Shown here piece after piece: positions 1 to 9,028 of a DNA stretch of 64,000 nt. The notes below the pieces were generated by a model. It was not told where the DNA came from. It saw only the letters and a list, made by a program, of their open reading frames with translations, and did no database searches. The stretch spans positions 62,001 through 126,000 of the forward strand of contig NZ_LXER01000006.1 in NCBI RefSeq assembly GCF_001654925.1. Direction: 5' to 3'. The translations under genes and the position numbers were made by a program. This DNA comes from Buttiauxella brennerae ATCC 51605 (GTDB lineage Bacteria; Pseudomonadota; Gammaproteobacteria; Enterobacterales; Enterobacteriaceae). Numbering within the stretch: the first letter of the stretch is position 1; every line of letters starts with the position of its first letter.

Positions 1-101
1 TGGTGAATTATCGCGAGTGGCTAAAATCTTCTGACGTGGCGTTGTATAAAGCCAAAAATCTCGGGCGTAGCCGTACTGAAGTGGCTGATATCGCAGCATA
101 A
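1..101 (+). CDS. dgcC: Diguanylate cyclase DgcC (AdrA), C-terminal end only
   Basis: Partial gene, cut by the left window edge; only the last 32 codons are present, ending in TAA at 99-101. The translated tail contains ALYKAKNLGRSR, the typical end of a GGDEF domain (AD-ALY-AK--GRNR pattern). GGDEF enzymes make cyclic-di-GMP from two GTP. In E. coli dgcC (adrA, yaiC) lies immediately before proC in convergent orientation, exactly as here, which decides the name. The catalytic GGDEF motif and the MASE2 membrane part are outside the window, so activity cannot be judged. Another GGDEF protein is possible but the context makes DgcC likely. Confidence 0.8.
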   Translation, partial: VNYREWLKSSDVALYKAKNLGRSRTEVADIAA

Positions 102-103
102 CC

Positions 104-125
104 CCCTCCTGAAAACAGGAGAGGG
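104..125. terminator. Hairpin between convergent dgcC and proC
   Basis: Inverted repeat CTCCTG (106-111) and CAGGAG (116-121) around an AAAA loop, sitting between two convergent stop codons. There is no long T run on either side, so a bidirectional terminator is likely but not certain. Confidence 0.5.
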
Positions 126-133
126 CGTTAATA

Positions 134-943
134 TTATGATTTACCCAGGTGCTCGGATTTCGCCATACATTTCACCACGGCTTCCATTACCGCCGCTCTG
201 AAACCTTTCTCTTCCAGAACTTTTACCGCTTCAATCGTCGTACCGCCTGGAGAACAAACCATATCTTTCAATTCACCTGGATGCTGGCCGGTTTCAAGCA
301 CCATTTTGGCTGAACCCATCACAGCCTGTGCTGCAAATTGATACGCTTGTTTGCGTGGCATTCCGCCTAGCACCGCAGCATCAGCCATAGCTTCAATAAA
401 CATAAACACATAAGCAGGTGCTGAGCCGCTAACCCCAACAACCGGATGAATCAGGGTTTCCGACACTACTTCGGCAAGCCCAAAACTGCGGAAAATATTC
501 ACCGCATCGGCGATATCTTCTGACGTCACCAGCGCGTTCGGCGTAATTGACGTCATGCCCGCATTCACCAGCGCAGGGGTGTTTGGCATGGCCCGGATAA
601 TCTTGCGGTCATGGCCTAATGCTTTCGCCAGTGAGTCCAGCGTTATGCCCGCTGCAATGGAAATCACGACGGTGTCTTTATTCAGGCTGGAATTGACTTC
701 ACCCAGCACTTTTAGCATCACATTCGGTTTCACGGCGCCGAAAACAATATCTGCGATCTGTGCCACTTCCTGTGCGCTTTGCGCCGCATTAATACCGTAC
801 TGGTCGTGTAAGGCTGCCACTTTATCGGGCGAAGGTGTGTAGACCCAGATATTACCTGGAAGTACCTGTCCACTGGCGATCAGGCCACCCAGGATGGCTT
901 TTCCCATGTTGCCGCAACCAATAAATCCAATTTTCTTATCCAA
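134..943 (-). CDS. proC: Pyrroline-5-carboxylate reductase
   Basis: Last step of proline synthesis: reduces 1-pyrroline-5-carboxylate to L-proline with NADPH, in the cytoplasm. The N-terminal Rossmann motif GFIGCGNMG is at residues 6-14 and the C-terminal P5C reductase signature around SPGGTT is present. I chose a TTG start at 941-943: it gives 269 residues, the E. coli length, the protein then begins (M)DKKIGFIG where E. coli has MEKKIGFIG, and a GGAG ribosome site sits 7 bases upstream. The frame stays open to an ATG at 979 but that adds 12 unconserved residues. Divergent from yaiI. Confidence 0.96.
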   Translation of the reverse strand: MDKKIGFIGCGNMGKAILGGLIASGQVLPGNIWVYTPSPDKVAALHDQYGINAAQSAQEVAQIADIVFGAVKPNVMLKVLGEVNSSLNKDTVVISIAAGITLDSLAKALGHDRKIIRAMPNTPALVNAGMTSITPNALVTSEDIADAVNIFRSFGLAEVVSETLIHPVVGVSGSAPAYVFMFIEAMADAAVLGGMPRKQAYQFAAQAVMGSAKMVLETGQHPGELKDMVCSPGGTTIEAVKVLEEKGFRAAVMEAVVKCMAKSEHLGKS

Positions 944-1103
944 AGTCTCACTCCATCTTTTGAGTTGTGTGATGAGCATAGCTTAACGTGGTTTCCATCG
1001 CTCACGCTACGTCCAGGCAAAACAGCAGGCAAAGATAAAGTTGGCGATTGCCGGAAAAGCACGGCAAGATCCCTTTCATTCCCACTGACAACGAGGAGTC
1101 GTC

Positions 1104-1565
1104 ATGCAAATTTGGGTGGATGCAGATGCGTGTCCAAAAGTGATCAAAGAAGTGCTGTTTCGCGCGGCGGAACGCGCGCAAGTCATGGTGACGCTGGTGG
1201 CAAACCAGGGGCTGAAAACGCCGCCATCGCGTTTTATTCGTACCCTGCAAGTGGCGACCGGTTTTGATGTGGCAGACAACGAAATTGTACGCCGCTGCGA
1301 AAAAGGTGATTTAGTGGTTACAGCCGACATTCCGCTGGCGGCTGATGTGCTGGAAAAGGGCGCGATTGCGTTAAATCCTCGTGGTGAACTCTACACACCT
1401 GCTACTATTCGTGAGCGCCTGACGATGCGCGATTTTATGGATACATTGAGAGCCAGTGGCGTACAGACTGGTGGGCCTGACAGCCTGAACCAACGCGACC
1501 GTCAGCTGTTTGCTAATGAACTTGAAAAGTGGCTGTTAGCCGCGAGCCGTTCAAAAAGCGCTTAA
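1104..1565 (+). CDS. yaiI: YaiI, UPF0178/DUF188 family protein
   Basis: A 153-residue cytoplasmic protein of the YaiI/YqxD family (DUF188), whose biochemical role is not established. The family hallmark DADACP is at residues 6-11, and the conserved [15 protein letters not shown] and QTGGP stretches follow. Length agrees with the roughly 152 residues in E. coli. The ATG has a GAGGAG-like ribosome site about 8 bases upstream. It is divergent from proC and precedes aroL, as in E. coli. The acidic D-x-D motif suggests a metal-binding nuclease-like fold, but that is inference from the family and not shown by the sequence alone. Confidence 0.9.
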   Translation: MQIWVDADACPKVIKEVLFRAAERAQVMVTLVANQGLKTPPSRFIRTLQVATGFDVADNEIVRRCEKGDLVVTADIPLAADVLEKGAIALNPRGELYTPATIRERLTMRDFMDTLRASGVQTGGPDSLNQRDRQLFANELEKWLLAASRSKSA

Positions 1566-1587
1566 TACCGATGAAATTCTATTCCAC

Positions 1588-1605
1588 GTACTAGCTTGCT
1601 GGTAT
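1588..1605 (+). promoter_or_regulatory. Candidate TrpR operator in the aroL promoter
   Basis: GTACTAG followed by an imperfect inverted half (TGGTAT) resembles the trp operator (GTACTAGTT/AACTAGTAC) and lies about 40-57 bases before the aroL ATG. In E. coli aroL is controlled by TyrR and TrpR, with a TrpR site in this position. I could not see convincing TyrR boxes (TGTAAA-N6-TTTACA). Confidence 0.5.
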
Positions 1606-1644
1606 GATGACACTCTTTGGCGGACTTCTAAGGATTAGCCACCG

Positions 1645-2169
1645 ATGACTCAACCCATTTATTTAGTCGGCGCACGAGGTTGTGGCAAAACAACCGTGGG
1701 TGTTGCATTAGCGCAGGCATTGGGCTGTAACTTTGTCGATACCGACCACTACCTTTTAGAAAGCACAAAAATGAGCGTTGCCGACATTGTGGCGAAAGAG
1801 GGCTGGGAAGGTTTTCGCCGCCGCGAATCGGGCGCGCTGCAAAGTGTTACGGCGCCGGGTACGGTTATCGCGACAGGCGGCGGTATGATTCTTGCCGAAA
1901 GTAATCGGCAGTTTATGCGCGAGCATGGTGTGGTTATCTACCTGCGTGCACCCGCGCAAATTCTGGCTTCACGTTTAGAAGCATTCCCGGAAGAAGGCCA
2001 ACGCCCAACCCTGACAGGGCGGCCGATCACCGATGAAATCGTTGAAGTTCTTGCCGCACGTGAAGCGTTATACAACCAGGCTGCACACCATGTCGTTGAT
2101 GCGACTCGCCCTCCGGCTGAAATTGTAGAGGCGGTACTGACGGCTCTGCGTACGGCTCGCGCCAGCTGA
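1645..2169 (+). CDS. aroL: Shikimate kinase II
   Basis: Phosphorylates shikimate to shikimate 3-phosphate with ATP, the fifth step of the common aromatic amino acid pathway. The 174 residues equal the E. coli length. The Walker A loop GARGCGKTT is at residues 9-17, the shikimate-binding region includes DTD (residues 32-34) and the FRRRE segment, GGG is near residue 80, and the lid region RPTLTGRP follows. AroK, the housekeeping isozyme, lies elsewhere in enteric genomes; AroL is identified by the following yaiA and aroM genes. Regulation by TyrR and TrpR is expected from E. coli and a TrpR-like site is visible upstream. Confidence 0.96.
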   Translation: MTQPIYLVGARGCGKTTVGVALAQALGCNFVDTDHYLLESTKMSVADIVAKEGWEGFRRRESGALQSVTAPGTVIATGGGMILAESNRQFMREHGVVIYLRAPAQILASRLEAFPEEGQRPTLTGRPITDEIVEVLAAREALYNQAAHHVVDATRPPAEIVEAVLTALRTARAS

Positions 2170-2213
2170 TTCCTGGCTATACTTAACGCTCATTCATCAC
2201 CAAAGGAAGAGCG

Positions 2214-2405
2214 ATGGCGAGCAATCCTCCATATCCCCGCGAAGCACGTATTGTTAGTGTTGAAAAGGGTGCCACAGACCAGACTGTGACCTGGTATCAA
2301 CTTCGTGCCGACCATCCCCATCCTGATACGCTGATAAGCGAGCACGAAACTGAACAAGAAGCGCTGGATGCTAAGCGGCGCTATGAAGATCCGCAAAAAA
2401 CGTAA
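2214..2405 (+). CDS. yaiA: YaiA, small conserved protein
   Basis: A 63-residue soluble protein of unknown function, the same length as E. coli YaiA. The conserved features are PPYPREA near the N-terminus, [13 protein letters not shown] in the middle and AKRRYEDP at the C-terminus. An AGGAAGAG ribosome site precedes the ATG. It follows aroL by 44 bases, so the two are probably cotranscribed. No membrane segment, signal peptide or cysteine motif is seen. Its role in aromatic amino acid metabolism is only suggested by this neighbourhood. Confidence 0.9.
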   Translation: MASNPPYPREARIVSVEKGATDQTVTWYQLRADHPHPDTLISEHETEQEALDAKRRYEDPQKT

Positions 2406-2441
2406 TATCCCGGCAAGGACGCCATGAATCCCCCTCCTTTT

Positions 2442-2474
2442 TTGAGTTAACTCAATGGTCTGGTGATTAATCAC
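2442..2474. promoter_or_regulatory. Two tandem palindromes upstream of aroM
   Basis: A perfect 14-base palindrome TTGAGTTAACTCAA (2442-2455) is followed by a perfect 12-base palindrome GTGATTAATCAC (2463-2474). Their centres are 20 bases apart, about two helical turns. They lie in the 279-base gap between yaiA and aroM. The arrangement suggests cooperative binding of a dimeric regulator. The first palindrome shares its GTTAAC core with the trp operator but lacks the CTAG half-sites. There is no T run, so a terminator is unlikely. Confidence 0.4.
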
Positions 2475-2684
2475 ACCTTTTGCGCAATGTTGTTGTTAAC
2501 AATTCATTATCGTGATGTTGTATAGATGTCATTGACGTTTCGTTTAATATTCCGGCAGATGCTCTGCAATAATGCTGCTACGCTTTGTGGTTAATTATTG
2601 AGCGACCCTCGGCAGAGTATCATTCACAGGAAAGATACCAGTGCAGCAATGAGGGGCTGATATGGGACAAGGGCGGAACGAAAC

Positions 2685-3362
2685 ATGAAACAAACATTGG
2701 CAATCCTGACTATCGGTGTCGTTCCGGTCAGTGAAGTACTGCCGTTACTCACCGATCATATTTCTGAAGAACAAATTAAAACTTTCAGTCTGTTAGGCAG
2801 CCTTTCGTATGACGAAGTGATGGCTGATTTTTCCCCGTCACCCGGTGAAGAACAGCTTCTGACACTGCTATCCGGTAACATTTTGGCCTATGTTGGGAAG
2901 CAGAAAGTCGAACAGGCGTTGCAAAGTGTGATTGAAGTGCTGGATAACCAGGGTTTCGATGTCATTTTGCTGATGAGCACTCACCGCTTAGCCAATCTCT
3001 CGATACGTAACGGTATCTTGCTGGAACCTGAGCGCATTATCCCGCCGCTGGTGGCTTCGATAGTCCACGGGCACCAGGTCGGTATCATTCTGCCCGTTCC
3101 TGAAATGCTGAAATACCAGCATAAAAAGTGGGAGTTACTCCAAAGCGAACCGAAGTATGAACTGGCGAATCCCGTTCATGGAACTGAGCAAGATCTCATC
3201 GATGCAGGAAAGAAACTGGTTGAGGGTGGTGCGGATGTGTTGGTTCTGGACTGCCTTGGTTTCCACCAAAAACATCGCGATTTGTTGCAAAAATCCTTAG
3301 ATGTCCCGGTATTGTTATCGAACGTGCTGATTGCTCGTTTAGCGTCAGAATTGCTCGCATAA
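2685..3362 (+). CDS. aroM: AroM family protein
   Basis: A 225-residue protein equal in length to E. coli AroM (family PF07302). Its biochemical function is not known; the fold is thought to resemble the Asp/Glu racemase group, and motifs such as [12 protein letters not shown] near the C-terminus fit that. In E. coli aroM is read from the TyrR-regulated aroL-yaiA-aroM unit. Here a 279-base gap with tandem palindromes separates yaiA from aroM, so an additional promoter is possible. The ATG has only a weak purine-rich ribosome site (GGGCGGAACG). Confidence 0.92.
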   Translation: MKQTLAILTIGVVPVSEVLPLLTDHISEEQIKTFSLLGSLSYDEVMADFSPSPGEEQLLTLLSGNILAYVGKQKVEQALQSVIEVLDNQGFDVILLMSTHRLANLSIRNGILLEPERIIPPLVASIVHGHQVGIILPVPEMLKYQHKKWELLQSEPKYELANPVHGTEQDLIDAGKKLVEGGADVLVLDCLGFHQKHRDLLQKSLDVPVLLSNVLIARLASELLA

Positions 3363-3442
3363 CGGCGGGTAATAATTTACGTGACAGGCTCTTAACTTCC
3401 CCTCTATATTGTTTTTTCAACTATTTTAAAAAGGGCCTGGTC

Positions 3443-3736
3443 ATGCTTCAAAGTAATGAGTACTTTTCCGGTAAAGTGAAATCTATTGGTTTTACCAGCA
3501 GCAGCACTGGCCGCGCGAGTGTTGGGGTCATGGTTGAAGGTGAATATACTTTTGGCACAGCTCAACCAGAAGAAATGACAGTCATCAGTGGTGCATTGAA
3601 TGTTTTACTGCCGGGTGAAACCGAGTGGAAAACTTATGCGGCGGGCACCGTGTTCCATGTTCCTGGGCACAGTGAGTTCCATTTACAAGTGGCTGAACCT
3701 ACATCGTATCTTTGCCGTTATTTAGCTGATAAATAA
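3443..3736 (+). CDS. ppnP: Pyrimidine/purine nucleoside phosphorylase PpnP
   Basis: Single-domain cupin (YaiE, DUF1255) that in E. coli phosphorolyses a broad range of nucleosides to base and ribose 1-phosphate. The 97 residues include the conserved start [17 protein letters not shown], the cupin strands around [27 protein letters not shown] and the tail SYLCRYL. It is three residues (ADK) longer than E. coli PpnP. The ribosome site is a weak AAAAAGGG 10-12 bases upstream. It converges on rdgC, with a collapsed ERIC repeat in the gap. Confidence 0.93.
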   Translation: MLQSNEYFSGKVKSIGFTSSSTGRASVGVMVEGEYTFGTAQPEEMTVISGALNVLLPGETEWKTYAAGTVFHVPGHSEFHLQVAEPTSYLCRYLADK

Positions 3737-3738
3737 TT

Positions 3739-3799
3739 TACCCGTCATACTTCAAGTTGCAGGTGTGTCGCCTGCCTGCAACTCGAATTATTTAGGGTA
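3739..3799. repeat. Short ERIC element (61 bp, termini only)
   Basis: Starts TACCCGTCATACTTCAAGTTG and ends CAACTCGAATTATTTAGGGTA, the two ends of the ERIC consensus, with the central ~65 bases (the parts matched by the ERIC-PCR primers) missing. The arms TTGCAGG and CCTGCAA form a strong stem. It fills the gap between convergent ppnP and rdgC, where the folded RNA could act as a terminator or mRNA end. Confidence 0.85.
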
Positions 3800-3820
3800 A
3801 AATATTCTCTTCTGAAAATG

Positions 3821-4732
3821 TTAGCGTTGTGCTTCGCCGCCCAATGCTTCCACCAGGTTCTTAATCAACGCCGCCAGTTCACCCGTCATCAGAATAAAAT
3901 CTGCATCAAAACGACCACCGAAATCTTCACGGTCAATATCCTCGTTTTGGTCGCGCAGCGTATCGGCAAACTTCAGGCGCTTAATCGAACCGTCGTCGGC
4001 GACCAAAAACTGAATACGTTCTTGCCAGTCGAGCGCCAGTTTCGTCACGACTTTGTCAGCTTCGATATGCGCTGCAATCTCATCACAAACCAGATCCTGC
4101 TGCTTACAGCGAATTACACCGCCGCCTTCGAGAATGGCTTTCAGCTCGGCTTCATCCATTAATGCAAAGCCTGCAGGCACATCACCGGAGCGAACCCACT
4201 CAGTCAATGTCAGCTCAATGGGGTTTTCCAGCGCAAGCGGAACAACCGGCAGTGAACCGAGGCTTTTGCGTAGCAAAGCCAGAGTATCTTCCGCTTTCTT
4301 GGCACTGGCGCAGTCGACCATGATCAAACCGTTTACGGTGTCGATCCACATCATTGTTTGGTTGAAACGGCTGAAAGCGCGTGGCAGCAAAGAGTGCAGC
4401 ACTTCATCTTTCAGAGAATCTTTCTCGGTCTTTTTCAGCTTACGAGCCTGTTCAGCTTCAAGTCTGCTGATCTTTGCTTCCAGTTCTTGTTTAATCACTG
4501 GCGCGGGGAGAATTTTTTCTTCTTTACGGGCGCAAATCACAATCTGCCCGTTAGCGACATGGGTTAATGCATCGCTGTGCGAACCCATAGGCGACACCCA
4601 GCCGGTCTTGGCCATGTCCTGGCTACCGCATGGGGTGAATGTGAACTCGGCCAACTGTTTTTCCATATCATCAGCTGAAAGCGTGATGTCACGGCTTAAA
4701 CGGTAAACCATTAAATTTTTGAACCACAGCAT
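3821..4732 (-). CDS. rdgC: Recombination-associated protein RdgC
   Basis: Nucleoid-associated DNA-binding protein that forms a ring-shaped dimer around duplex DNA and limits RecA activity; its loss is harmful in certain recombination and replication mutants. The 303 residues equal E. coli RdgC. Highly conserved blocks include [14 protein letters not shown] at the N-terminus, [48 protein letters not shown] and the C-terminal [17 protein letters not shown]. It is divergent from mak and convergent with ppnP, as in E. coli. No special regulation is visible. Confidence 0.96.
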   Translation of the reverse strand: MLWFKNLMVYRLSRDITLSADDMEKQLAEFTFTPCGSQDMAKTGWVSPMGSHSDALTHVANGQIVICARKEEKILPAPVIKQELEAKISRLEAEQARKLKKTEKDSLKDEVLHSLLPRAFSRFNQTMMWIDTVNGLIMVDCASAKKAEDTLALLRKSLGSLPVVPLALENPIELTLTEWVRSGDVPAGFALMDEAELKAILEGGGVIRCKQQDLVCDEIAAHIEADKVVTKLALDWQERIQFLVADDGSIKRLKFADTLRDQNEDIDREDFGGRFDADFILMTGELAALIKNLVEALGGEAQR

Positions 4733-4857
4733 GATTATTTCCCGGACTGTCAGTTAAGCGCAGCGGGCATGATAACGAATCAGCCGCCGTGTTTCATTGC
4801 CTTTACGGGGTGGTAATTCTATTCTGTTGATAACGCTAACTAAATGAGGAGGCTGCT

Positions 4858-5769
4858 GTGCGCATTGGTATCGACTTAGGTGGAACAAAAACAGAAGTGA
4901 TCGCACTGGGGAATGACGGTAAACAACTTTTCCGCCATCGCCTGCCGACGCCGAAAAACGATTATCAGCAGACCATCGCTACTATTGTTGAACTGGTGCG
5001 CCTTGCAGAAGAAGCCACGGGTGAAAAGGGCACGGTCGGTATTGGGATCCCTGGTTCGATTTCGCCTTATACCCGCGTGGTAAAAAACGCCAACTCAACC
5101 TGGCTTAACGGGCAGCCGTTCGATAAAGACTTGTGTGATGCGCTCAGTCGCGAAGTGCGTCTGGCAAACGATGCCAACTGCCTGGCTGTTTCTGAAGCCA
5201 TAGACGGCGCAGCAGCGGGTGCCGGGATAGTCTTTGCGGTAATCATCGGGACCGGCTGTGGCTCGGGTATTGCCATTAATGGCCGTAGCCTGATTGGCGG
5301 CAACGGCACAGCGGGCGAGTGGGGCCACAACCCCTTACCGTGGATGGATGAAGACGAGCTGCGTTTTCGTGAGGAAGTGCCTTGCTACTGTGGCAAACAA
5401 GGGTGCATCGAAACCTTTATTTCCGGCACAGGTTTTGGCACTGATTACCGTCGCCTGAGCGGGAAGCCTCTCAAAGGCAATGAGATCATGCATTTAGTCG
5501 ATCAACAAGATCCCGTTGCTGAGCTTGCGATCGCCCGTTATGAAATGCGCCTGGCAAAATCACTGGCTCACATCGTCAATATTCTTGATCCCGATGTGAT
5601 CGTGCTGGGTGGTGGGATGAGCAATAACGAACGCTTGTACAAAACGGTGCCGCAGTTGGTGAAACCGTGGGTGTTTGGTGGTGAATGCGAAACCCCGATT
5701 CGTAAAGCAGTGCACGGTGATTCAAGCGGTGTGCGCGGTGCCGCGTGGTTGTGGCCGCTTGAGAAGTAA
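4858..5769 (+). CDS. mak: Manno(fructo)kinase Mak (ROK family)
   Basis: Phosphorylates fructose, and mannose, at the 6-position with ATP; a cytoplasmic sugar kinase of the ROK family. The N-terminal phosphate loop DLGGTKTEV is at residues 6-14. The ROK zinc signature (GHNP...[17 protein letters not shown]) lies at about residues 156-193 with its histidine and three cysteines intact. The start is GTG at 4858, supported by AGGAGG eight bases upstream and by alignment with the E. coli protein. In E. coli araJ follows mak; here mak runs straight into a palindromic repeat and convergent sbcC. Confidence 0.94.
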   Translation: MRIGIDLGGTKTEVIALGNDGKQLFRHRLPTPKNDYQQTIATIVELVRLAEEATGEKGTVGIGIPGSISPYTRVVKNANSTWLNGQPFDKDLCDALSREVRLANDANCLAVSEAIDGAAAGAGIVFAVIIGTGCGSGIAINGRSLIGGNGTAGEWGHNPLPWMDEDELRFREEVPCYCGKQGCIETFISGTGFGTDYRRLSGKPLKGNEIMHLVDQQDPVAELAIARYEMRLAKSLAHIVNILDPDVIVLGGGMSNNERLYKTVPQLVKPWVFGGECETPIRKAVHGDSSGVRGAAWLWPLEK

Positions 5770-5773
5770 TTTT

Positions 5774-5874
5774 CCCCTCACCCTAACCCTCTCCCCAAAG
5801 GGGCGAGGGGACGAGATCAGAGTGCTGTTTTCGTTCTGCTCCCTCTCCTTGTCAGGGAGAGGGTCGGGGTGAGG
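5774..5874. repeat. Pyrimidine-rich palindromic repeat, copy A (mak/sbcC)
   Basis: Begins CCCCTCACCCTAACCCTCTCC and ends GGGAGAGGGTCGGGGTGAGG, so the ends are inverted copies of each other. Inside are two hairpins, CCCTCTCCCC/GGGGCGAGGGG and CTCCCTCTCC/GGGAGAGGG, in an inverted dimer. It starts 4 bases after the mak stop and ends 1 base before the sbcC stop. One of four related copies in the window, all between convergent genes. Confidence 0.85.
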
Positions 5875-5875
5875 A

Positions 5876-8800
5876 TTACACCGCAAACTCTTTCGCCAGG
5901 CGACTCACGCCTAACCCGTTAATCTTCTTCACCTTAATCTGCACCGGAATGCGCTCTTTCATCGCTTCGACGTGGCTGATGACGCCAATGGTTTTTCCAC
6001 TGGCATTCAGCGTGTCCAGCGCATCCAGCGCGGTATCCAGCGTTTCGGCATCCAGTGTGCCAAAACCTTCATCAAGGAATAGCGAGTCGATTCGTGTTTT
6101 ATGGCTGACCAGGTCTGAAAGTGCCAGTGCGAGCGCAAGGCTGACCAGGAAACTCTCTCCGCCAGAAAGTGTGCGCGTATCACGCACTGCATCGGCCTGC
6201 CAGGTATCTACCACCTGCAATTCCAGAGCCTCGCTGTCTTTGCGTTGCAACAAATAGCGCCCGTGCAGGCGGTTGAGCTGGTTATTGGCCAGCCATACCA
6301 GATTATCGAGCGTCAGCCCCTGGGCAAACTTACGGAATTTATCGCCTTCTTTCGAGCCAATCAGCGCGTTGAGATAACCCCAGTCTTCAACTTGCTGGCG
6401 GCACTCGACAATAGCCTGCATCAGCCCTTGTTGGCGCTGGCGGTTTTCTGCATCGTGGCGCAATTGCTGCTGAATCTGACCTTGCTGAGTGGTGTTCTCG
6501 CGCAGTTGTTGATTGCATTGAGCCAGCTGTTCTTGCAATACGCTTAATTGTGCATCGTCTGCCAGTGCCTCAGGGCGGGCGGCACGGTGCTCTTGCAGCG
6601 CTTTTTCAGCTTGCTGATACAGAACGGTTTGTTGCTGCTGCTGTTGCTCAAGCTGCTGTTTTTTGTGCTCCAGAGCCTGCCGTTCGCTTTCATCCAGCAA
6701 TGCTGCCAGGAATGATTCCACATCAGCAAACGCGCTCACTGCGAGCGCATTCAGGAACTGCGCGTTTGCCTGAGCGAAGCGGTTTTCTTCTTGCTGTTGC
6801 TGCTGTTGCAGTGTTTGCCATTGGCTTTCCAGGGCAATGCAATCGCTGTGCAACTGGTGCCAGTTCTGCAACGCCGCAGTTTGTTCATGTTCGGATAACG
6901 GTGCAGGTAGGGTGCCATCGTCAACCAGAGTGCTCAGCACACTTTCCAGCGCACTCAGTTGTTGCTGTATACGTGGAAGTTGCTCACTGCGCTGTTGCCA
7001 TTGCATTGATTCATTTTGGCGCTGCGTCAGCCAGCTATTTTCTTCACCGTGGGCTGGGTGCTGCAAACCGGCATTTTCGAGAACTGCGTTCAGCGTTTCG
7101 CGTTGCGAGGCTATTTCAGCCGCCAGTTTTTGGTGTTGAAGCTGCGCCTGAGAAAGCTTTTCTTCCAGCTCAATCCGTTCTTTTAACTGATATAACTGCT
7201 GCTCGCGCAGTTCTTCACTATCGAGCCACTGTTGAATATCATCTTCTGGTGTCAGGGCCAGTTGCAGACTGGCGCAAAGCTGTTGCCAGCGCAGACGTAG
7301 GGCAGTTTCTTCCTCATCCAGCCCATTCATTGTGGCGATAAGGTTTGCATGCTGTTTGCGTTGCGTATCAAGCTGGCCTTTCATCGCAAAGCCTGCTTCT
7401 GCAAGGCTTGCCACTTCCCGTTTCAGTGCCACGAGTCGCTGCTGGTTTTCACCGGGCTGAATGGCCTGATAGTCAGCGACTGCCGGGTGTTGAGTGGAAC
7501 CGCACAGCGGGCAAGGCGTGTCAGGCTGTAAATGTGCGCGTTCAGCTTCGAGGCTGACAATGCGCAACTCCTGTTCACAGACTTTTTCTAAGTCGCTTTC
7601 ATGTTGGCGACGCTCTTTATAACGCTGGCGTTTTAGCACCAGTTCCGCATCGCCCTGAGCTATCTGTTTTTCAAGTTCTGCAACCTCTTGTTGCTGAAGC
7701 GTTTTGCGTTTTAATAATGAAGATAACTGTGGTTGTAGCGCAGCAAGCTGCTGGCGCAAGGGGCGTGCAGCGATTGCTGATTGTAAATGAGCACTCACTT
7801 CATCTGCGTTAAGTGTCAGAGCAACCGCAGGTAGCAACGCCAGTTTTTTCTGGCTGGCTTCAATATTTTGCTGCAGCGTTTGTAACTGAGTCGCATCGCG
7901 TTGTTGCTGGCTAAAGGCCATGCGCCAGCCCGCCAGCTCAGCGCCCCACAGGCGATAACGGTCGTGCGTTTTGAACCACTCTTGTAGCTGAGTGTTTTCC
8001 TCGTTCAGTGTTACGGCCTGGCTTGCCGCTGCGAGCCGCGTTTGTTGGCGGCGCTGCTTTGCGTTAAGTAAGCGAGCATTCACTTCTTTACTTTGCATGC
8101 GCGTGCTTTGCAGCGTGGCCTGGAGTTCTTGCAAACGCTGCCAGTCCGGGCGCAACTTCTCTGCGGGTTGTGCGCGAGTCAGTTTTTCTAATTGCGGTGC
8201 TGCTTCTGCTATTGCGCGTGTTGCCGCACTCAACGCCTGTTCGACGTGCGTATAGTTTTGCGTGAACTGTGAAAGCTGGCCGAGCCAGTGCTGGTGCTGC
8301 TGGAATTTAACTTGTTGTTCAAGCAGTGCTTTTTCTTCTGAAGTAAGTGCCTGCAAACGTTGAGAGAGCTGCTGGTGCTGCTCTTCGCCTAATAACGCCA
8401 CGCCTGCGGCCTGAGCTTCCAGGTTCTCAAGTTGGCTGCGCACATTTTTATGATTTTCAAAAACGGCCGCAGAAACGGTGCCGTAAATTTCAGTGCCGGT
8501 CAGTTCTTCGAGCAGCGAGGCACGGTCATTGGCATCGGCATTTAAAAAGGCGGCGAACTGCCCCTGAGACAACATCATTGAGCGGGTGAAACGGTCGTAA
8601 TCCAGCCCGGTCAGTTTGGCGGTGATATCTAGCTTATCTTTCACTTTATCGGCGACAATCTTGCCACTTTCCACTTCTGCCAGCTCGACACGCGGGGCTT
8701 GTAGATTGCCGTTTACCGCGTTGCGCGCCCGGTTCTGGCTCCAGAAAGCGCGGTATGCCACACCTTTAACTTCAAACTCCACTTCCGCCAGGCATTCAGC

Positions 8801-9028
8801 GGTGTCGCGCGTCATTAAATCATTTTGGGATTGCGAGACCGTGTTGAGGCGCGGAGTCTTGTGGTAAAGCGCGAGGCAAATCGCATCCAGCAAGGTGGTT
8901 TTCCCGGCACCGGTTGGCCCGGTGATGGCAAACAGACCGTTGCTGGCAAAAGGCTCGCGGGTGAAATCAATTTTCCATTCCCCTTTCAGGGAGTTGAGGT
9001 TTTTTAACCGCAGGCTAAGGATTTTCAT
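5876..9028 (-). CDS. sbcC: Nuclease SbcCD subunit C
   Basis: SMC-like ATPase that, with SbcD, cleaves DNA hairpins and protein-blocked ends. The 1050 residues compare with about 1048 in E. coli. Order: Walker [12 protein letters not shown] near residues 37-47; a long glutamine-rich coiled coil; the zinc hook CPLC near residue 506; the returning coiled coil; signature LSGGES near 952; and Walker [11 protein letters not shown] near 981. The ATG overlaps the sbcD stop by 4 bases (ATGA), so expression is translationally coupled. The second coiled coil contains two runs of six glutamines. The stop lies against palindromic repeat A. Confidence 0.96.
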   Translation of the reverse strand: MKILSLRLKNLNSLKGEWKIDFTREPFASNGLFAITGPTGAGKTTLLDAICLALYHKTPRLNTVSQSQNDLMTRDTAECLAEVEFEVKGVAYRAFWSQNRARNAVNGNLQAPRVELAEVESGKIVADKVKDKLDITAKLTGLDYDRFTRSMMLSQGQFAAFLNADANDRASLLEELTGTEIYGTVSAAVFENHKNVRSQLENLEAQAAGVALLGEEQHQQLSQRLQALTSEEKALLEQQVKFQQHQHWLGQLSQFTQNYTHVEQALSAATRAIAEAAPQLEKLTRAQPAEKLRPDWQRLQELQATLQSTRMQSKEVNARLLNAKQRRQQTRLAAASQAVTLNEENTQLQEWFKTHDRYRLWGAELAGWRMAFSQQQRDATQLQTLQQNIEASQKKLALLPAVALTLNADEVSAHLQSAIAARPLRQQLAALQPQLSSLLKRKTLQQQEVAELEKQIAQGDAELVLKRQRYKERRQHESDLEKVCEQELRIVSLEAERAHLQPDTPCPLCGSTQHPAVADYQAIQPGENQQRLVALKREVASLAEAGFAMKGQLDTQRKQHANLIATMNGLDEEETALRLRWQQLCASLQLALTPEDDIQQWLDSEELREQQLYQLKERIELEEKLSQAQLQHQKLAAEIASQRETLNAVLENAGLQHPAHGEENSWLTQRQNESMQWQQRSEQLPRIQQQLSALESVLSTLVDDGTLPAPLSEHEQTAALQNWHQLHSDCIALESQWQTLQQQQQQEENRFAQANAQFLNALAVSAFADVESFLAALLDESERQALEHKKQQLEQQQQQQTVLYQQAEKALQEHRAARPEALADDAQLSVLQEQLAQCNQQLRENTTQQGQIQQQLRHDAENRQRQQGLMQAIVECRQQVEDWGYLNALIGSKEGDKFRKFAQGLTLDNLVWLANNQLNRLHGRYLLQRKDSEALELQVVDTWQADAVRDTRTLSGGESFLVSLALALALSDLVSHKTRIDSLFLDEGFGTLDAETLDTALDALDTLNASGKTIGVISHVEAMKERIPVQIKVKKINGLGVSRLAKEFAV

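Noticed and set aside
965-1330. Overlapping frames on both strands in the proC-yaiI gap and yaiI
   Set aside because: Short, overlapping each other and the real yaiI; no conservation pattern.
6550-7341. A 263-codon plus-strand frame inside sbcC
   Set aside because: Antisense to a firmly identified gene, with low-complexity Ala/Val/Cys-rich composition caused by the glutamine-rich coiled coil on the other strand.
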